From Marinifilum sp. N1E240 (GTDB taxonomy: Bacteria > Bacteroidota > Bacteroidia > Bacteroidales > Marinifilaceae), in NCBI RefSeq assembly GCF_009295825.1, contig NZ_WHKF01000002.1, positions 186,001 to 250,000 of the forward strand: 64,000 nt of DNA. The letters are read 5' to 3'. Each line of letters opens with the position of its first letter. Position 1 is the stretch's first letter. A program made the translations under genes and the position numbers. Of the stretch, positions 36,392-45,271 are shown in pieces. The notes beneath the pieces were generated by a model, which did no database searches, had not been told where the DNA came from, and saw nothing but the letters and a program-made list of their open reading frames with translations.

Positions 36392-37228
36392 TTAAGCTTT
36401 TTTGTATCGTACAGATACCCAGTTTTGATCTACTTTGTGATCAAGGTAAGTCATATTGTTGTTATCAGCTTCTTTCTGAATATGTGATAGATCTTCGGTA
36501 TAGAATCCACTCATAATCAAAATACCGTCCTTAGGTAGACAGGCAACATAGTGTTTCATATCATTTACCAAAATGTTTCTGTTGATATTCGCCAATACAA
36601 CATCGTAGGTTTTTCCTTCTAATAAAGCGGCGTCACCTAAAAATACGGATATGTTTTTGGTTCCGTTATTTTTAATATTTTCCAATGAATTCTTATACGG
36701 CCATTCGTCAATATCAATGGCATCCACTCTAATAGCATTTCTTTTCGAAGCTAAAATGGCAAGCAGACTAGTGCCACAACCCATATCTAATACTCTTTTG
36801 CCTTCAAGATCGGTTTCAAGAATATTTTGAACCATTAATGAAGTCGTGGAGTGATGTCCGGTTCCGAAAGACATTTTTGGATCAATAACGATATCGTAAG
36901 GAACTTTTGGAGTATCGGTATGGAAAGATGCTCGAATAACTACCTGATCGGAAATGATAACTGGCTGAAAGTTCGATTCCCAAACCGCATTCCAATCTTG
37001 AGATTCAATGGTTTTATGGGAATAAGTAAATTCGAAATTAGGTAGGTAATTAACCGTTAATTCTTCAACCTTTTGCATGTCGAAAAGAGGAGCTTGTATG
37101 TAAGCTTCAATGGTATCGTCAGTTTGGGTAAAGCTTTCAAAATCAATTTCACCCAATTCAGCAATTAGAATATCACCAATATCTTCAGAAAAAGGAGTAA
37201 TCTGGCACTTTAATTCAATGTAGTCCAT
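36392..37228 (-). CDS. prmA: Ribosomal protein L11 methyltransferase
   Basis: A 278-residue SAM-dependent enzyme that methylates ribosomal protein L11. The N-terminal L11-binding domain (about 1-75) is followed by the Rossmann-type catalytic domain: DPKMSFGTGHHSTT is the family signature before motif I (VLDMGCGTSLLAILASKRNA). VDAIDIDEWPYKNSLENI and VVLANINRNILVNDM complete the SAM site. Length and motifs match PrmA. It is separated from tpiA upstream by a strong terminator, so it has its own promoter. Confidence 0.95.
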   Translation of the reverse strand: MDYIELKCQITPFSEDIGDILIAELGEIDFESFTQTDDTIEAYIQAPLFDMQKVEELTVNYLPNFEFTYSHKTIESQDWNAVWESNFQPVIISDQVVIRASFHTDTPKVPYDIVIDPKMSFGTGHHSTTSLMVQNILETDLEGKRVLDMGCGTSLLAILASKRNAIRVDAIDIDEWPYKNSLENIKNNGTKNISVFLGDAALLEGKTYDVVLANINRNILVNDMKHYVACLPKDGILIMSGFYTEDLSHIQKEADNNNMTYLDHKVDQNWVSVRYKKA

Positions 37229-37283
37229 TAGTATGTTTTGTTTTGTATTTTTTCTGCCTGCAAGGTATGTTAAACCCCAGAAA

Positions 37284-37319
37284 AAACAAAAGCCGATACT
37301 AGTGTATCGGCTTTTGTTT
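37284..37319 (-). terminator. Strong hairpin terminator after tpiA
   Basis: A 16-bp perfect stem (37284-37299 with 37304-37319) with a 4-nt loop and T-rich flank, 16 bp after the tpiA stop. Confidence 0.9.
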
Positions 37320-37334
37320 TGTATTTATTTGCTA

Positions 37335-38090
37335 TTAAAAAGCAGTAATGATTCCCATGAAATCTTCAGCTGCTAAAGAAGCACCACCAATAAGACCACC
37401 GTCTACATCAGCATTGGCAAATAATTCTTTTGCATTTGAAGGCTTACAGCTACCACCGTAAAGGATAGAAGTGTTATTTGCAACTTCCTCACCGTATTGC
37501 TCAATTAAAGTTTTACGTATAAAAGCGTGCATTTCCTGTGCCTGATCCGAAGAAGCAGTTACACCAGTACCAATTGCCCAAACTGGCTCGTAAGCCAAAA
37601 CAACTTTACCGAATTCTTCAGCTGATAAGTGGAATACCCCTTCAGCGATTTGGCTTTTTACAACATCGAAATGTTTCTCAGCCTGACGCTCTTCCAAAAC
37701 TTCACCAATACAGAAAATTGGAGCTAATCCGTTTTCTAAAGTCAAGTTTACTTTTTTAACCAAAGTTTCGTTGGTTTCTCCGTAGTATGATCTTCTTTCA
37801 GAGTGACCTAAAATAACATATTTGCTACCTGTTGATTTAATCATAGCAGCAGAAGTTTCACCCGTGTAAGCACCGCTTTTTTCGTCAGCACAGTTTTGAG
37901 CTGCTACAGCGATTTTCTCACTTACAACCTTGTTTACTTCAGTTAAGTGAATAAAAGGAGTACCGATAACTACATCTACATCGTTGATTTCAGTGTTTTC
38001 AACAAGATCATTAATTTGTCCCGCCAACTCAATACCTTCTTCAAGGGTATTGTTCATTTTCCAGTTTCCTGCAACAATTTTTCTTCTCAT
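37335..38090 (-). CDS. tpiA: Triosephosphate isomerase
   Basis: A 251-residue enzyme interconverting dihydroxyacetone phosphate and glyceraldehyde 3-phosphate in glycolysis. It starts [15 protein letters not shown] (Lys and Asn of the active site), and has [13 protein letters not shown] with the catalytic His, [13 protein letters not shown] with the catalytic Glu and the mobile loop, and [12 protein letters not shown] with GGLIGGASL binding phosphate. The ATG at 38090 overlaps the stop of the preceding gene by 4 bp (ATGA), indicating translational coupling. Confidence 0.97.
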   Translation of the reverse strand: MRRKIVAGNWKMNNTLEEGIELAGQINDLVENTEINDVDVVIGTPFIHLTEVNKVVSEKIAVAAQNCADEKSGAYTGETSAAMIKSTGSKYVILGHSERRSYYGETNETLVKKVNLTLENGLAPIFCIGEVLEERQAEKHFDVVKSQIAEGVFHLSAEEFGKVVLAYEPVWAIGTGVTASSDQAQEMHAFIRKTLIEQYGEEVANNTSILYGGSCKPSNAKELFANADVDGGLIGGASLAAEDFMGIITAF

Positions 38091-39340
38091 AATTGTAATC
38101 TGTTTTTTACTCTTGCTTTTCCACTGCTCAGTAGTATGAACAAACAAATCAGCAACAGTAAAGTTGATGTAATACTAATAAAAACTAGTTTGATATTTAA
38201 TTTTTGATGTTTTGTAATTGAATAGGCAGCTAAATTTCCTTTCAGCTCATCTGCTTTTGGGAAATCATTAAAATGCCATTTTCCTAAAATAGTTCCTTTG
38301 TGTAGCAATAATAATCCCGGATTTGATCTTACAATTGTTTTCAACTGAATTTCGTCAGTATTGTAAAAATCAAAAGGAAGCTCATTATCATTCTTGAACT
38401 CATTCATTTCACTCTGAGCCGAGGCGGTCAATCCTATTAATGGAATATCATTTTCGAGAGCATACATTGCTAAATCCTTAATTTTAGATAAGGCACTTTC
38501 ATCTATTTTCGAAAGTTCTTTGGATACTAACAGGAAGCTATAGCGTTCATCGGATAAAACCTGACTTGTAATATCACCTTCCATATGATTAGAAATGGAA
38601 AAATCGTGAATAGGAGGTGTGTATCCTTCTTTTAATAAAGTTTGTTCAGAATCAACAAACTTCCAGGTTGTATCTTGCCAAGGGTAGTTGGTTTCGTCGA
38701 ATTCTTTGACAACACCACCCTTTTCATATTTGAATAAGCTTCGATATTCATCGGCAGGCGCTCCTTCTGGAATAATCATTCCATCAGAAATATTGGCACC
38801 AATATGATAAGGTCTAAAATCGATAATTGGTAAATGGTGATAAGAATAAACTGAAATCCATACTGTGAAAACAGTTGCAAAACCAATTAATAAATTTTGT
38901 TCCCAAACAGGATACGTTTTTGTATCCTTCTTTCTACCAAAGAAAACGATTAAAGTAAGCCCAAGAATGATCAAGTTTTTGCCAAAGGTTTCCCAGTTAC
39001 TAAGTACCAAAGCATCTCCAAAGCATCCGCAATCGGTTACCGGATTTGTAATGGCAAGTACCAATGTTAGAGGAGTGAAAAACAACATGAAAAGCAGTGC
39101 CATCCATGAAGTAAATGCTTTTCGAGCATTAAAGAATAATGCCAAGCCAACCACAAATTCAACAGTTGATAGTAAAATGGCTAAAGGGAATGCAATCTCT
39201 TTAAATGAATCCATTCCAAATGCAACAAAATAATCGGAGAATTTAAATGTTGATCCCATTGGGTCAACTGCTTTAACAAATCCGCTAAAGATGAATACAA
39301 ATCCAACCAATAAGCGACTTATGAATTGCAATGCTCTCAT
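38087..39340 (-). CDS. DoxX/BT_3928-family membrane protein
   Basis: A 417-residue protein. Four hydrophobic helices in the first 150 residues form a DoxX-like domain, with [19 protein letters not shown] at the start and the conserved CGCFGDAL. The middle (about 185-370) is a large, probably periplasmic region with a thioredoxin-like flavour ([12 protein letters not shown], then [19 protein letters not shown]). A last helix lies at about 385-405. The family is conserved in Bacteroidetes next to tpiA; its function is unknown. It follows the DUF1599 gene by 11 bp. Confidence 0.88.
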   Translation of the reverse strand: MRALQFISRLLVGFVFIFSGFVKAVDPMGSTFKFSDYFVAFGMDSFKEIAFPLAILLSTVEFVVGLALFFNARKAFTSWMALLFMLFFTPLTLVLAITNPVTDCGCFGDALVLSNWETFGKNLIILGLTLIVFFGRKKDTKTYPVWEQNLLIGFATVFTVWISVYSYHHLPIIDFRPYHIGANISDGMIIPEGAPADEYRSLFKYEKGGVVKEFDETNYPWQDTTWKFVDSEQTLLKEGYTPPIHDFSISNHMEGDITSQVLSDERYSFLLVSKELSKIDESALSKIKDLAMYALENDIPLIGLTASAQSEMNEFKNDNELPFDFYNTDEIQLKTIVRSNPGLLLLHKGTILGKWHFNDFPKADELKGNLAAYSITKHQKLNIKLVFISITSTLLLLICLFILLSSGKARVKNRLQL

Positions 39341-39351
39341 TGGTTATTGAT

Positions 39352-39897
39352 TTATTGGGCGTTTTCAAATTCTATTTTAATTAAACCAAACACTGAGTAA
39401 TTAATCATATCGAAGTAATTGGCATCAATACCTTCTGAAATTAATGTTTTCCCTTGAAGATCTTCAATTTGTTTGGTTCTGTTGATTTTCATCAGGATAA
39501 GATCTGTATATGAACTTACTCTCATACTTCTCCAGGCTTCATCGTAATCGTGGTTTTTAGCTTCCATCAACTCTTTTGCCTGTAGAAAATACTTTTCGTA
39601 TAGCTCTAATGCTTTGTCGTTTGGCAGCTCCTCTTCGGATGTACCCAATTCCAGTTGGATAATCCCCATTATACCATAATTTACAATTGCTATAAATTCA
39701 GAACGAATATCTTCATCAATCTTACTTGTCCCTTTTGTTTCAATACTTCTAATGCGTTGTGCCTTAATGTAAATTTGATCGGTAATGGAACTTGGACGAA
39801 GAATTCTCCAGGCTGTTCCGTAATCATGCATTTTTTTAGTGAAGATATCGGTACAAATTTTAATAATTGAATTGTACTGCTGTTCTGTTTTGCTCAT
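39352..39897 (-). CDS. DUF1599 protein with internal duplication
   Basis: A 181-residue protein made of two similar halves. Each has a helix ending in a YD or YG motif followed by AWR (MHDYGTAWRILRPSSITD at about 23-40, and NHDYDEAWRSMRVSSYTD at about 115-132), then a basic helix and a final NY-G or NYSVFG helix. This matches DUF1599 (nucleotide-modification-like, function unproven). It is first in the DUF1599, DoxX, tpiA operon and divergent from folP. Confidence 0.88.
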   Translation of the reverse strand: MSKTEQQYNSIIKICTDIFTKKMHDYGTAWRILRPSSITDQIYIKAQRIRSIETKGTSKIDEDIRSEFIAIVNYGIMGIIQLELGTSEEELPNDKALELYEKYFLQAKELMEAKNHDYDEAWRSMRVSSYTDLILMKINRTKQIEDLQGKTLISEGIDANYFDMINYSVFGLIKIEFENAQ

Positions 39898-39961
39898 AGT
39901 GTGTTATAGAAAATTTCCCTGTAAAAGTAGTAAATTAAGGCTTAGCCTTGTTATTTTATTT

Positions 39962-39969
39962 TACTTTTG
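39962..39969 (+). promoter_or_regulatory. Bacteroidetes -7 element before folP
   Basis: TACTTTTG, 29 nt before the ATG at 39999. Its place inside the longer possible reading frame supports the ATG at 39999 as the true start. Confidence 0.5.
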
Positions 39970-39998
39970 CTTGGTTATTAGTTCAAAAAAAATCGGTT

Positions 39999-40871
39999 AT
40001 GCAAAATTACAAAACAAATTGTTTTAACAGCGATAATCTTACTATTAAGTGTGGTGATAATACAATTAATTTCCGAAACCCTTTGGTTATGGGAATTTTG
40101 AATCTAACACCTGATTCGTTTTACGATGGTGGAAGCTATTTGAATGAGGAGAATATCATTAAAAGAGCAAGCCAAATACTTGACGAAGGAGCCGATATTA
40201 TTGATCTGGGAGCTTATTCAACGCGACCTGGTGCAGCTGAAGTAAGTACAGCTGAGGAGTACAAAAGAATGGCGCCAGCGGTAAAATGCGTTCGCAAAGA
40301 ATTTCCAAAGGCAATTTTATCAATTGATACCTTTAGAGCTGAAATTGCATCTAAAATTGTTGAGGAATTTGGGGCTTGTATCATTAACGATATTTCGGGC
40401 GGAACATTGGATGAGTCAATGTATGAAACTGTCGCACGGTTGAAAGTTCCTTATATCATGATGCATATAAAAGGAACACCGCAAAATATGCAGAAAAATC
40501 CTGAATACGATGATTTAATGGGAGAGTTGATGGATTTTTTTGAAAAAAGAATTAAGAAGCTAAATTCATTGGGTTGTAAGGATATTATTTTAGATCCGGG
40601 TTTTGGGTTTGGAAAAACATTGGTTCACAATTATGAGATAGTGGCTCGCTTGAAAGAATTTAATATATTTAATCTTCCTGTTTTGATTGGTGTATCCAGA
40701 AAATCGATGATTTATAAGTTTCTGGGAGGTGATCCATCTACTAGTTTAAATGGGACAACGGCTTTAAATATGATTTCTTTGGAAAGAGGAGCTTCTATTC
40801 TTCGGGTCCACGATGTTAGGGAAGCTGTAGAATGTGTAAAACTTTACTCAAAGATCAAATCGCAATCATAA
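39999..40871 (+). CDS. folP: Dihydropteroate synthase
   Basis: A 290-residue folate-pathway enzyme joining p-aminobenzoate to dihydropterin pyrophosphate. Signatures: LVMGILNLTPDSFYDGG (Asn binding the diphosphate), GADIIDLGAYSTRPGA, ILSIDTFRAEIA, INDISGG, DIILDPGFGFGKT and GVSRKSMIYKFLG with the substrate Lys. I chose the ATG at 39999; a TTG at 39948 adds 17 residues with no match to the family and would place the -7 element inside the gene. cdaA follows 52 bp on with its own -7 element. Confidence 0.95.
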   Translation: MQNYKTNCFNSDNLTIKCGDNTINFRNPLVMGILNLTPDSFYDGGSYLNEENIIKRASQILDEGADIIDLGAYSTRPGAAEVSTAEEYKRMAPAVKCVRKEFPKAILSIDTFRAEIASKIVEEFGACIINDISGGTLDESMYETVARLKVPYIMMHIKGTPQNMQKNPEYDDLMGELMDFFEKRIKKLNSLGCKDIILDPGFGFGKTLVHNYEIVARLKEFNIFNLPVLIGVSRKSMIYKFLGGDPSTSLNGTTALNMISLERGASILRVHDVREAVECVKLYSKIKSQS

Positions 40872-40888
40872 AAGTTCCGATAAAATTG

Positions 40889-40896
40889 TAATTTTG
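40889..40896 (+). promoter_or_regulatory. Bacteroidetes -7 element before cdaA
   Basis: TAATTTTG, 27 nt before the cdaA start, giving cdaA a probable promoter apart from folP. Confidence 0.45.
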
Positions 40897-40923
40897 CTTA
40901 CAGACTGAATTTAATACAAAAAA

Positions 40924-41715
40924 ATGATCACTGCATTTATAACTCTGGGACTCTTCGATATTTTAGATATTTTGTTGGTTGCCCTTTTACTATATCAGGT
41001 TTACCTTTTAATAAGAGGTACAGTTGCTATTAATATTTTTGTTGGCTTATTTCTTTTTTACCTAATGTGGTTACTGGTTCGAGCTTTGAATATGGAATTG
41101 CTAAGTAGTATACTCGGGCAATTTATTGGGGTAGGTGTAATAGCTTTGATTATTGTATTCCAGCAGGAAATCAGAAAGTTTTTGTTACTTCTCGGTTCTC
41201 GCTACAATGTAAATCAGAAATTCAGTCTTGAAAATTGGTTTGCATTTGACGATAAAGGTGTTCGGGAAGAGGAAATTAAATCGATTGTTGCCGCATGTGA
41301 ACACATGTCGAAATCTAAAACTGGTGCATTGCTTGTGTTGGCGAAAAATACCGATTTACAATCTTATGCGGAAACCGGAAAATTGATTAATTCTAGAGTT
41401 TCTGGAACACTTTTAGAATCTATATTTTTTAAGAATTCACCGCTTCATGATGGCGCGGTTATCGTAGCAAATAATAGAATACTTGCGGCGCGTTGTATAC
41501 TTCCGGTTACCGATAGTAGTAATATACCTGGGAGTCTTGGATTAAGGCATAGAGCTGCTATTGGAATGAGTCAGGCTACAGATTCACATGTAATTACAGT
41601 TTCAGAAGAGACTGGGAATATTTCCTATATAATGGGTGGAAATATTAAAGTAAGAATAACTTGCGCTGAGTTAAGAACTTTTTTAGAAGGTGATTTTTCA
41701 GGCTTTATCGTTTAG
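40924..41715 (+). CDS. cdaA: Membrane diadenylate cyclase (c-di-AMP synthase)
   Basis: A 263-residue enzyme that condenses two ATP into cyclic di-AMP. Three hydrophobic helices span about residues 8-85. The DAC domain has the catalytic motifs DGA (Asp176, in NSPLHDGAVIV) and RHRAA (about 208-212, in GLRHRAAIG), and also ILAARCILPVT and VSEETG. Order, size and helix layout match CdaA/DacA. The epimerase gene starts 2 bp after the stop. c-di-AMP controls osmolyte and potassium balance in other bacteria. Confidence 0.95.
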   Translation: MITAFITLGLFDILDILLVALLLYQVYLLIRGTVAINIFVGLFLFYLMWLLVRALNMELLSSILGQFIGVGVIALIIVFQQEIRKFLLLLGSRYNVNQKFSLENWFAFDDKGVREEEIKSIVAACEHMSKSKTGALLVLAKNTDLQSYAETGKLINSRVSGTLLESIFFKNSPLHDGAVIVANNRILAARCILPVTDSSNIPGSLGLRHRAAIGMSQATDSHVITVSEETGNISYIMGGNIKVRITCAELRTFLEGDFSGFIV

Positions 41716-41717
41716 AA

Positions 41718-42578
41718 ATGAAAATTGCAATTTCAGGATATAATGGATTGGTTGGCTCTCATTTATGTGAATATTTTGAGAATGTAATTAATGCAGATAT
41801 CTTGAAGATTTCAAGACAACACCTATATTCAGATGCAAATCTACTTGGTAAATATTTGGAAGATGCAGATGTGATTATTCATCTTGCCGGCGCTCCGGTG
41901 GTTTCTGTTTGGACCAAAAAACAGATGAAAATCATTCGTGATAGTAGAATAAATACTACACGGAATTTACATGAGGCAATTTCAATAATGGAGAAGAAAC
42001 CTGAATTGTTTATTTGTGCCTCGGCGGTTGGAATCTATGATACAACATCATTAAACACAGAGATGCAGTTTAACTATTCAAATGATTTTTTAGGAAAGTT
42101 GTGTCAGGACTGGGAAAGAGAAGCAAGGAAAATTGAGAAAGATTGTGTTCGAACGGTAATTTTTCGATTGGGAGTAATTTTGAGTGATAAGGGCGGTATT
42201 TTAAAGAAAGTGCTACCTATATTTAGATTAGGACTTGGTGGAAAAGTTGGTACAGGAGAACAAGCATTTCCATATATTCACATAGCAGATTTGATGGAAG
42301 CTTTTCTATATGTGATAAAAGATAAAAATACGAAAGGAGTTTATAATCTGGTAGCTCCTGAAGCAAATACGAATGCTGATTTTACAAAAATATTAGCTAC
42401 ATGTCTTAAGCAATTCGCATTCATACCAGTTCCAGCGTTTATTTTAAAATTACTTTATAGAAAAGGGGCAGATGTTCTTTTAAAAGGACAAAAAGTGGTT
42501 CCGGAACGCTTGAAAACAGAGGGATTTCATTTTAAATATGTTACATTAGAAAGTGCTGTTAACTCTTTTTTGAGGTGA
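41718..42578 (+). CDS. TIGR01777-family NAD(P)-dependent epimerase
   Basis: A 286-residue extended short-chain dehydrogenase. It has an N-terminal dinucleotide site ISGYNGLVGSHLCEY, the family stretch DVIIHLAGAPVV and WTKKQMKIIRDSRINTT, and the region SAVGIYD where the usual SDR Tyr lies. The C-terminal part ends in the DUF1731 stretch (VLLKGQKVVPERLKTEGFHF). Substrate unknown. It starts 2 bp after cdaA, so it is co-translated with it. Confidence 0.9.
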   Translation: MKIAISGYNGLVGSHLCEYFENVINADILKISRQHLYSDANLLGKYLEDADVIIHLAGAPVVSVWTKKQMKIIRDSRINTTRNLHEAISIMEKKPELFICASAVGIYDTTSLNTEMQFNYSNDFLGKLCQDWEREARKIEKDCVRTVIFRLGVILSDKGGILKKVLPIFRLGLGGKVGTGEQAFPYIHIADLMEAFLYVIKDKNTKGVYNLVAPEANTNADFTKILATCLKQFAFIPVPAFILKLLYRKGADVLLKGQKVVPERLKTEGFHFKYVTLESAVNSFLR

Positions 42579-42733
42579 TAATCAGTAGTTTGTTAATACC
42601 CATTTTCGGAGAGTTGACCGATTTTTTAAGTATTTCTAAATAGCTTTCTGGTACGTTAATCACAATAGCATTGACATTTAGGATGTTTCGTTTTAATTTT
42701 GATTAAACAAACAATTTCATTGAGAAGTGTAAA

Positions 42734-42757
42734 ATGCCCTGCGAGGGTATTTTTTTT
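42734..42757 (+). terminator. Rho-independent terminator just before the hybrid kinase gene
   Basis: ATGCCCT (42734-42740), loop GCG, then AGGGTAT (42744-42750) with one G-T pair, followed by seven or more T. It is 155 bp after the epimerase stop and only 35 bp before the kinase start. Confidence 0.8.
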
Positions 42758-42792
42758 CTGTATGATTTCACTAAAGATTAAAGCAATTGTGT

Positions 42793-45255
42793 ATGGGATT
42801 GGATTTTACTCCAGAATTATTGATTGTTGACGATAGAATAGAGAACCTGGAACTGCTTCGGGCCTTATTGGGGAAGATGGATGTGAAATTAGAACTAATT
42901 CAGTCACCTTTAGAGGCTTTGCAAAAAGTAGAGAAAAAGGAATATGCCCTCATTATTCTAGATATTCAAATGCCTCAAATGGATGGTTTTTTGCTAGCTC
43001 AAAAAATTAGAGAGGGACGAATGAATATTGCAACTCCTATTATTTTTTTAACGGCTTTTTATTTAGATAAAGAAAGTGAACAAAGAGGCTACGAGGTTGG
43101 TTGTGTTGACTTTATTATGAAACCATTCAATTCAACGATATTAATAAATAAGATTAACATTTTTCTGGATTTATATAAGAATAAGAAAGAAAAAGAGATT
43201 CAAAATCAAGAATTGAACGTAGCTCTGCGTGACAAGGAGCTATTTGAGAATAAACTTAGAAATCTTGCAAGTAATTATAGAACAATTTTAGAAGGTCAGA
43301 GTGAGTTGATTTTAAGAATTAACAGTTCACAAATAATAGAATTTGCTAATAAAGCATTTTCGGATTTTTTTGATTATTCATTAGATGGTATTTCTAAAAA
43401 TGCAATTTCGGATATAAGTAGAGAATTATCTGATCAGTTTAAAATGACCATTGAACAGATGAATGGTAAAAAACAATCAATGATTGTAGAGCAACCATTA
43501 AAAAATCAGTTAAGTGAGTTGAAATGGATTGAATGGACCATTTTTAAGCAGGTAGATTTTGATGACATTCATTATTTAATTATTGGTCGTGATGTATCTC
43601 AAAGAAAATTAATTCGTGATTCTCTATTAAAGAAAGAGAAGATAATGCGAAAAACGGAAAAGCTTACCAAGCTTGGAAGTTTTGAATGGGATTCGTATAG
43701 CAAGATATTAAAAGGATCGGAAGGTTTTTATAAGCTGTATGAAGTTCTCGATAATGAGTTAACACCGGTGGAAGAGATGTTGAAAATGAAGGTGCATCCA
43801 GACGATTTGCATGCGATAGATCGAATGTTGTATCATCTTCCTAAAAAGAGTCAGAAATTGGAGTTTGAGCATAGAATTATTCTCTCGAACTCAAGTATAA
43901 AACATATTCGGGTTAAGCTGTATACGGAATACGATCCTGTTTCTGATATTCTTCATCTGCATGGATTAGTGAGTAATATTTCAAAGGAAAAAATATTGGA
44001 TGCGACCTTCAGAGAAAGCTTAAGTCTAGATAAGAATGCTTATCGGGATAAAGTTTTTTTAGAATTAAATGAAAAAAATGAGATAAATTTTATTAATGAT
44101 TTTGGTTGTGCATTCCTTGAATGTAATGATGTTCAAAAAACGAGGGGAATTAACTTTTTAAATTTTATTCCTAAGACAGATCAGCTTAAAGTTGCCAAAG
44201 TTTTAGATCAAAAGAGAAGGAAGAAGGATTTTGTTTTTGAGGTTATTACCATTCAAACCAAAAGTGAGAAGTTGAAAAAAGTGGTTTTTGGCGCCTATTC
44301 AATTCGTAATAATAATGAGGTTTCCATACGTGCAATATTGCATTGTTTGTCACAAGGCGATCTGCCAAAACAAAATAAAAAGCTAAATCAGGATGATTTA
44401 CTTGGCTTAAAGCGTAAGGAAAATGAGTTTAGTAAAAATACGGAAAAACTCATGGAGAGGGTGAATCAAGAATTGAAGGTTAATGAATTTCAACGTCAAT
44501 TATTATCCAAAAAGTCAGAATTGGAGTCACTAGGGAAAATGGCAGGATCGGTTGTACATGAGATAAACCAGCCATTAACAGGAATATCTATGATAATGGA
44601 TAATATTTTGCTTCGTTTATCTATGGATAATATTGATGAAGAGTATATTCGGGAAAAGTGCTCTCAGGTATTTCATGATATTGATAGAATTAAGAAATAC
44701 TTGTCGCAAATTGGAATTTTTAATTCTGCCCAAAAGGAAAATGCCATTGACTCGGTTGATGTGAATCATGTTGTTAAGGATGCTATTGATCTTATAAGGA
44801 AACAGTATAAGAACAGCAAGATTGATATCAAACTAAAAGTAAATCCAGAATCGCTTTACATCTGTGGCAATCGATATAAGTTGCAAAAGGTCATTGTTGA
44901 TATATTGAACAATTCATACGAATCAATTGGTGAGAAGTTAACCAAGGGTAAGAAAACAAATGATTATATCACAATAAAAACAGAATTGATCAATGAAGAG
45001 GTTGTTGTTGTAATTAAGGATAATGGACATGGAATTGATCCGGATAATCTGAATTATATTTTTGAGCCATTTTTCTCGACCAAACAAAATGGTATTGGTT
45101 CGGGTTTAGGTTTGTATGTAAGTAAAGATATAGTACAGAAAATGAATGGAAAAATTGCGGTGAAAAGTAAAAAGGATGAATATACCGAGATGAAACTGAT
45201 TTTTCCATTTGAGACAAAAACCGAGAAAAAAGAAGTATATTTTAAGGAAAATTAA
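42793..45255 (+). CDS. Receiver-PAS-histidine kinase (cytoplasmic)
   Basis: An 820-residue soluble sensor kinase from the ATG at 42793; an in-frame TTG lies two codons earlier. A receiver domain comes first (about 8-125, phospho-site Asp57 in IILDIQMPQMDGF, Lys in FIMKPFN), then a coiled coil. A PAS domain (about 165-270) with RTILEGQSELILRINS and a PAS/PAC-like region (about 290-400) follow, and possibly a third (about 415-520). The kinase core has His589 in VVHEINQPLTG, the N box ILNNSYES, DNGHGID and GSGLGLYV. It has no membrane helix. The sigma-54 activator gene starts 17 bp later and is the likely phosphate acceptor. Confidence 0.93.
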   Translation: MGLDFTPELLIVDDRIENLELLRALLGKMDVKLELIQSPLEALQKVEKKEYALIILDIQMPQMDGFLLAQKIREGRMNIATPIIFLTAFYLDKESEQRGYEVGCVDFIMKPFNSTILINKINIFLDLYKNKKEKEIQNQELNVALRDKELFENKLRNLASNYRTILEGQSELILRINSSQIIEFANKAFSDFFDYSLDGISKNAISDISRELSDQFKMTIEQMNGKKQSMIVEQPLKNQLSELKWIEWTIFKQVDFDDIHYLIIGRDVSQRKLIRDSLLKKEKIMRKTEKLTKLGSFEWDSYSKILKGSEGFYKLYEVLDNELTPVEEMLKMKVHPDDLHAIDRMLYHLPKKSQKLEFEHRIILSNSSIKHIRVKLYTEYDPVSDILHLHGLVSNISKEKILDATFRESLSLDKNAYRDKVFLELNEKNEINFINDFGCAFLECNDVQKTRGINFLNFIPKTDQLKVAKVLDQKRRKKDFVFEVITIQTKSEKLKKVVFGAYSIRNNNEVSIRAILHCLSQGDLPKQNKKLNQDDLLGLKRKENEFSKNTEKLMERVNQELKVNEFQRQLLSKKSELESLGKMAGSVVHEINQPLTGISMIMDNILLRLSMDNIDEEYIREKCSQVFHDIDRIKKYLSQIGIFNSAQKENAIDSVDVNHVVKDAIDLIRKQYKNSKIDIKLKVNPESLYICGNRYKLQKVIVDILNNSYESIGEKLTKGKKTNDYITIKTELINEEVVVVIKDNGHGIDPDNLNYIFEPFFSTKQNGIGSGLGLYVSKDIVQKMNGKIAVKSKKDEYTEMKLIFPFETKTEKKEVYFKEN

Positions 45256-45271
45256 AAGATAAATCCACCAA

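Noticed and set aside
39948-39998. Upstream TTG start for folP
   Set aside because: Adds residues unlike the family and overlaps the probable -7 promoter element.
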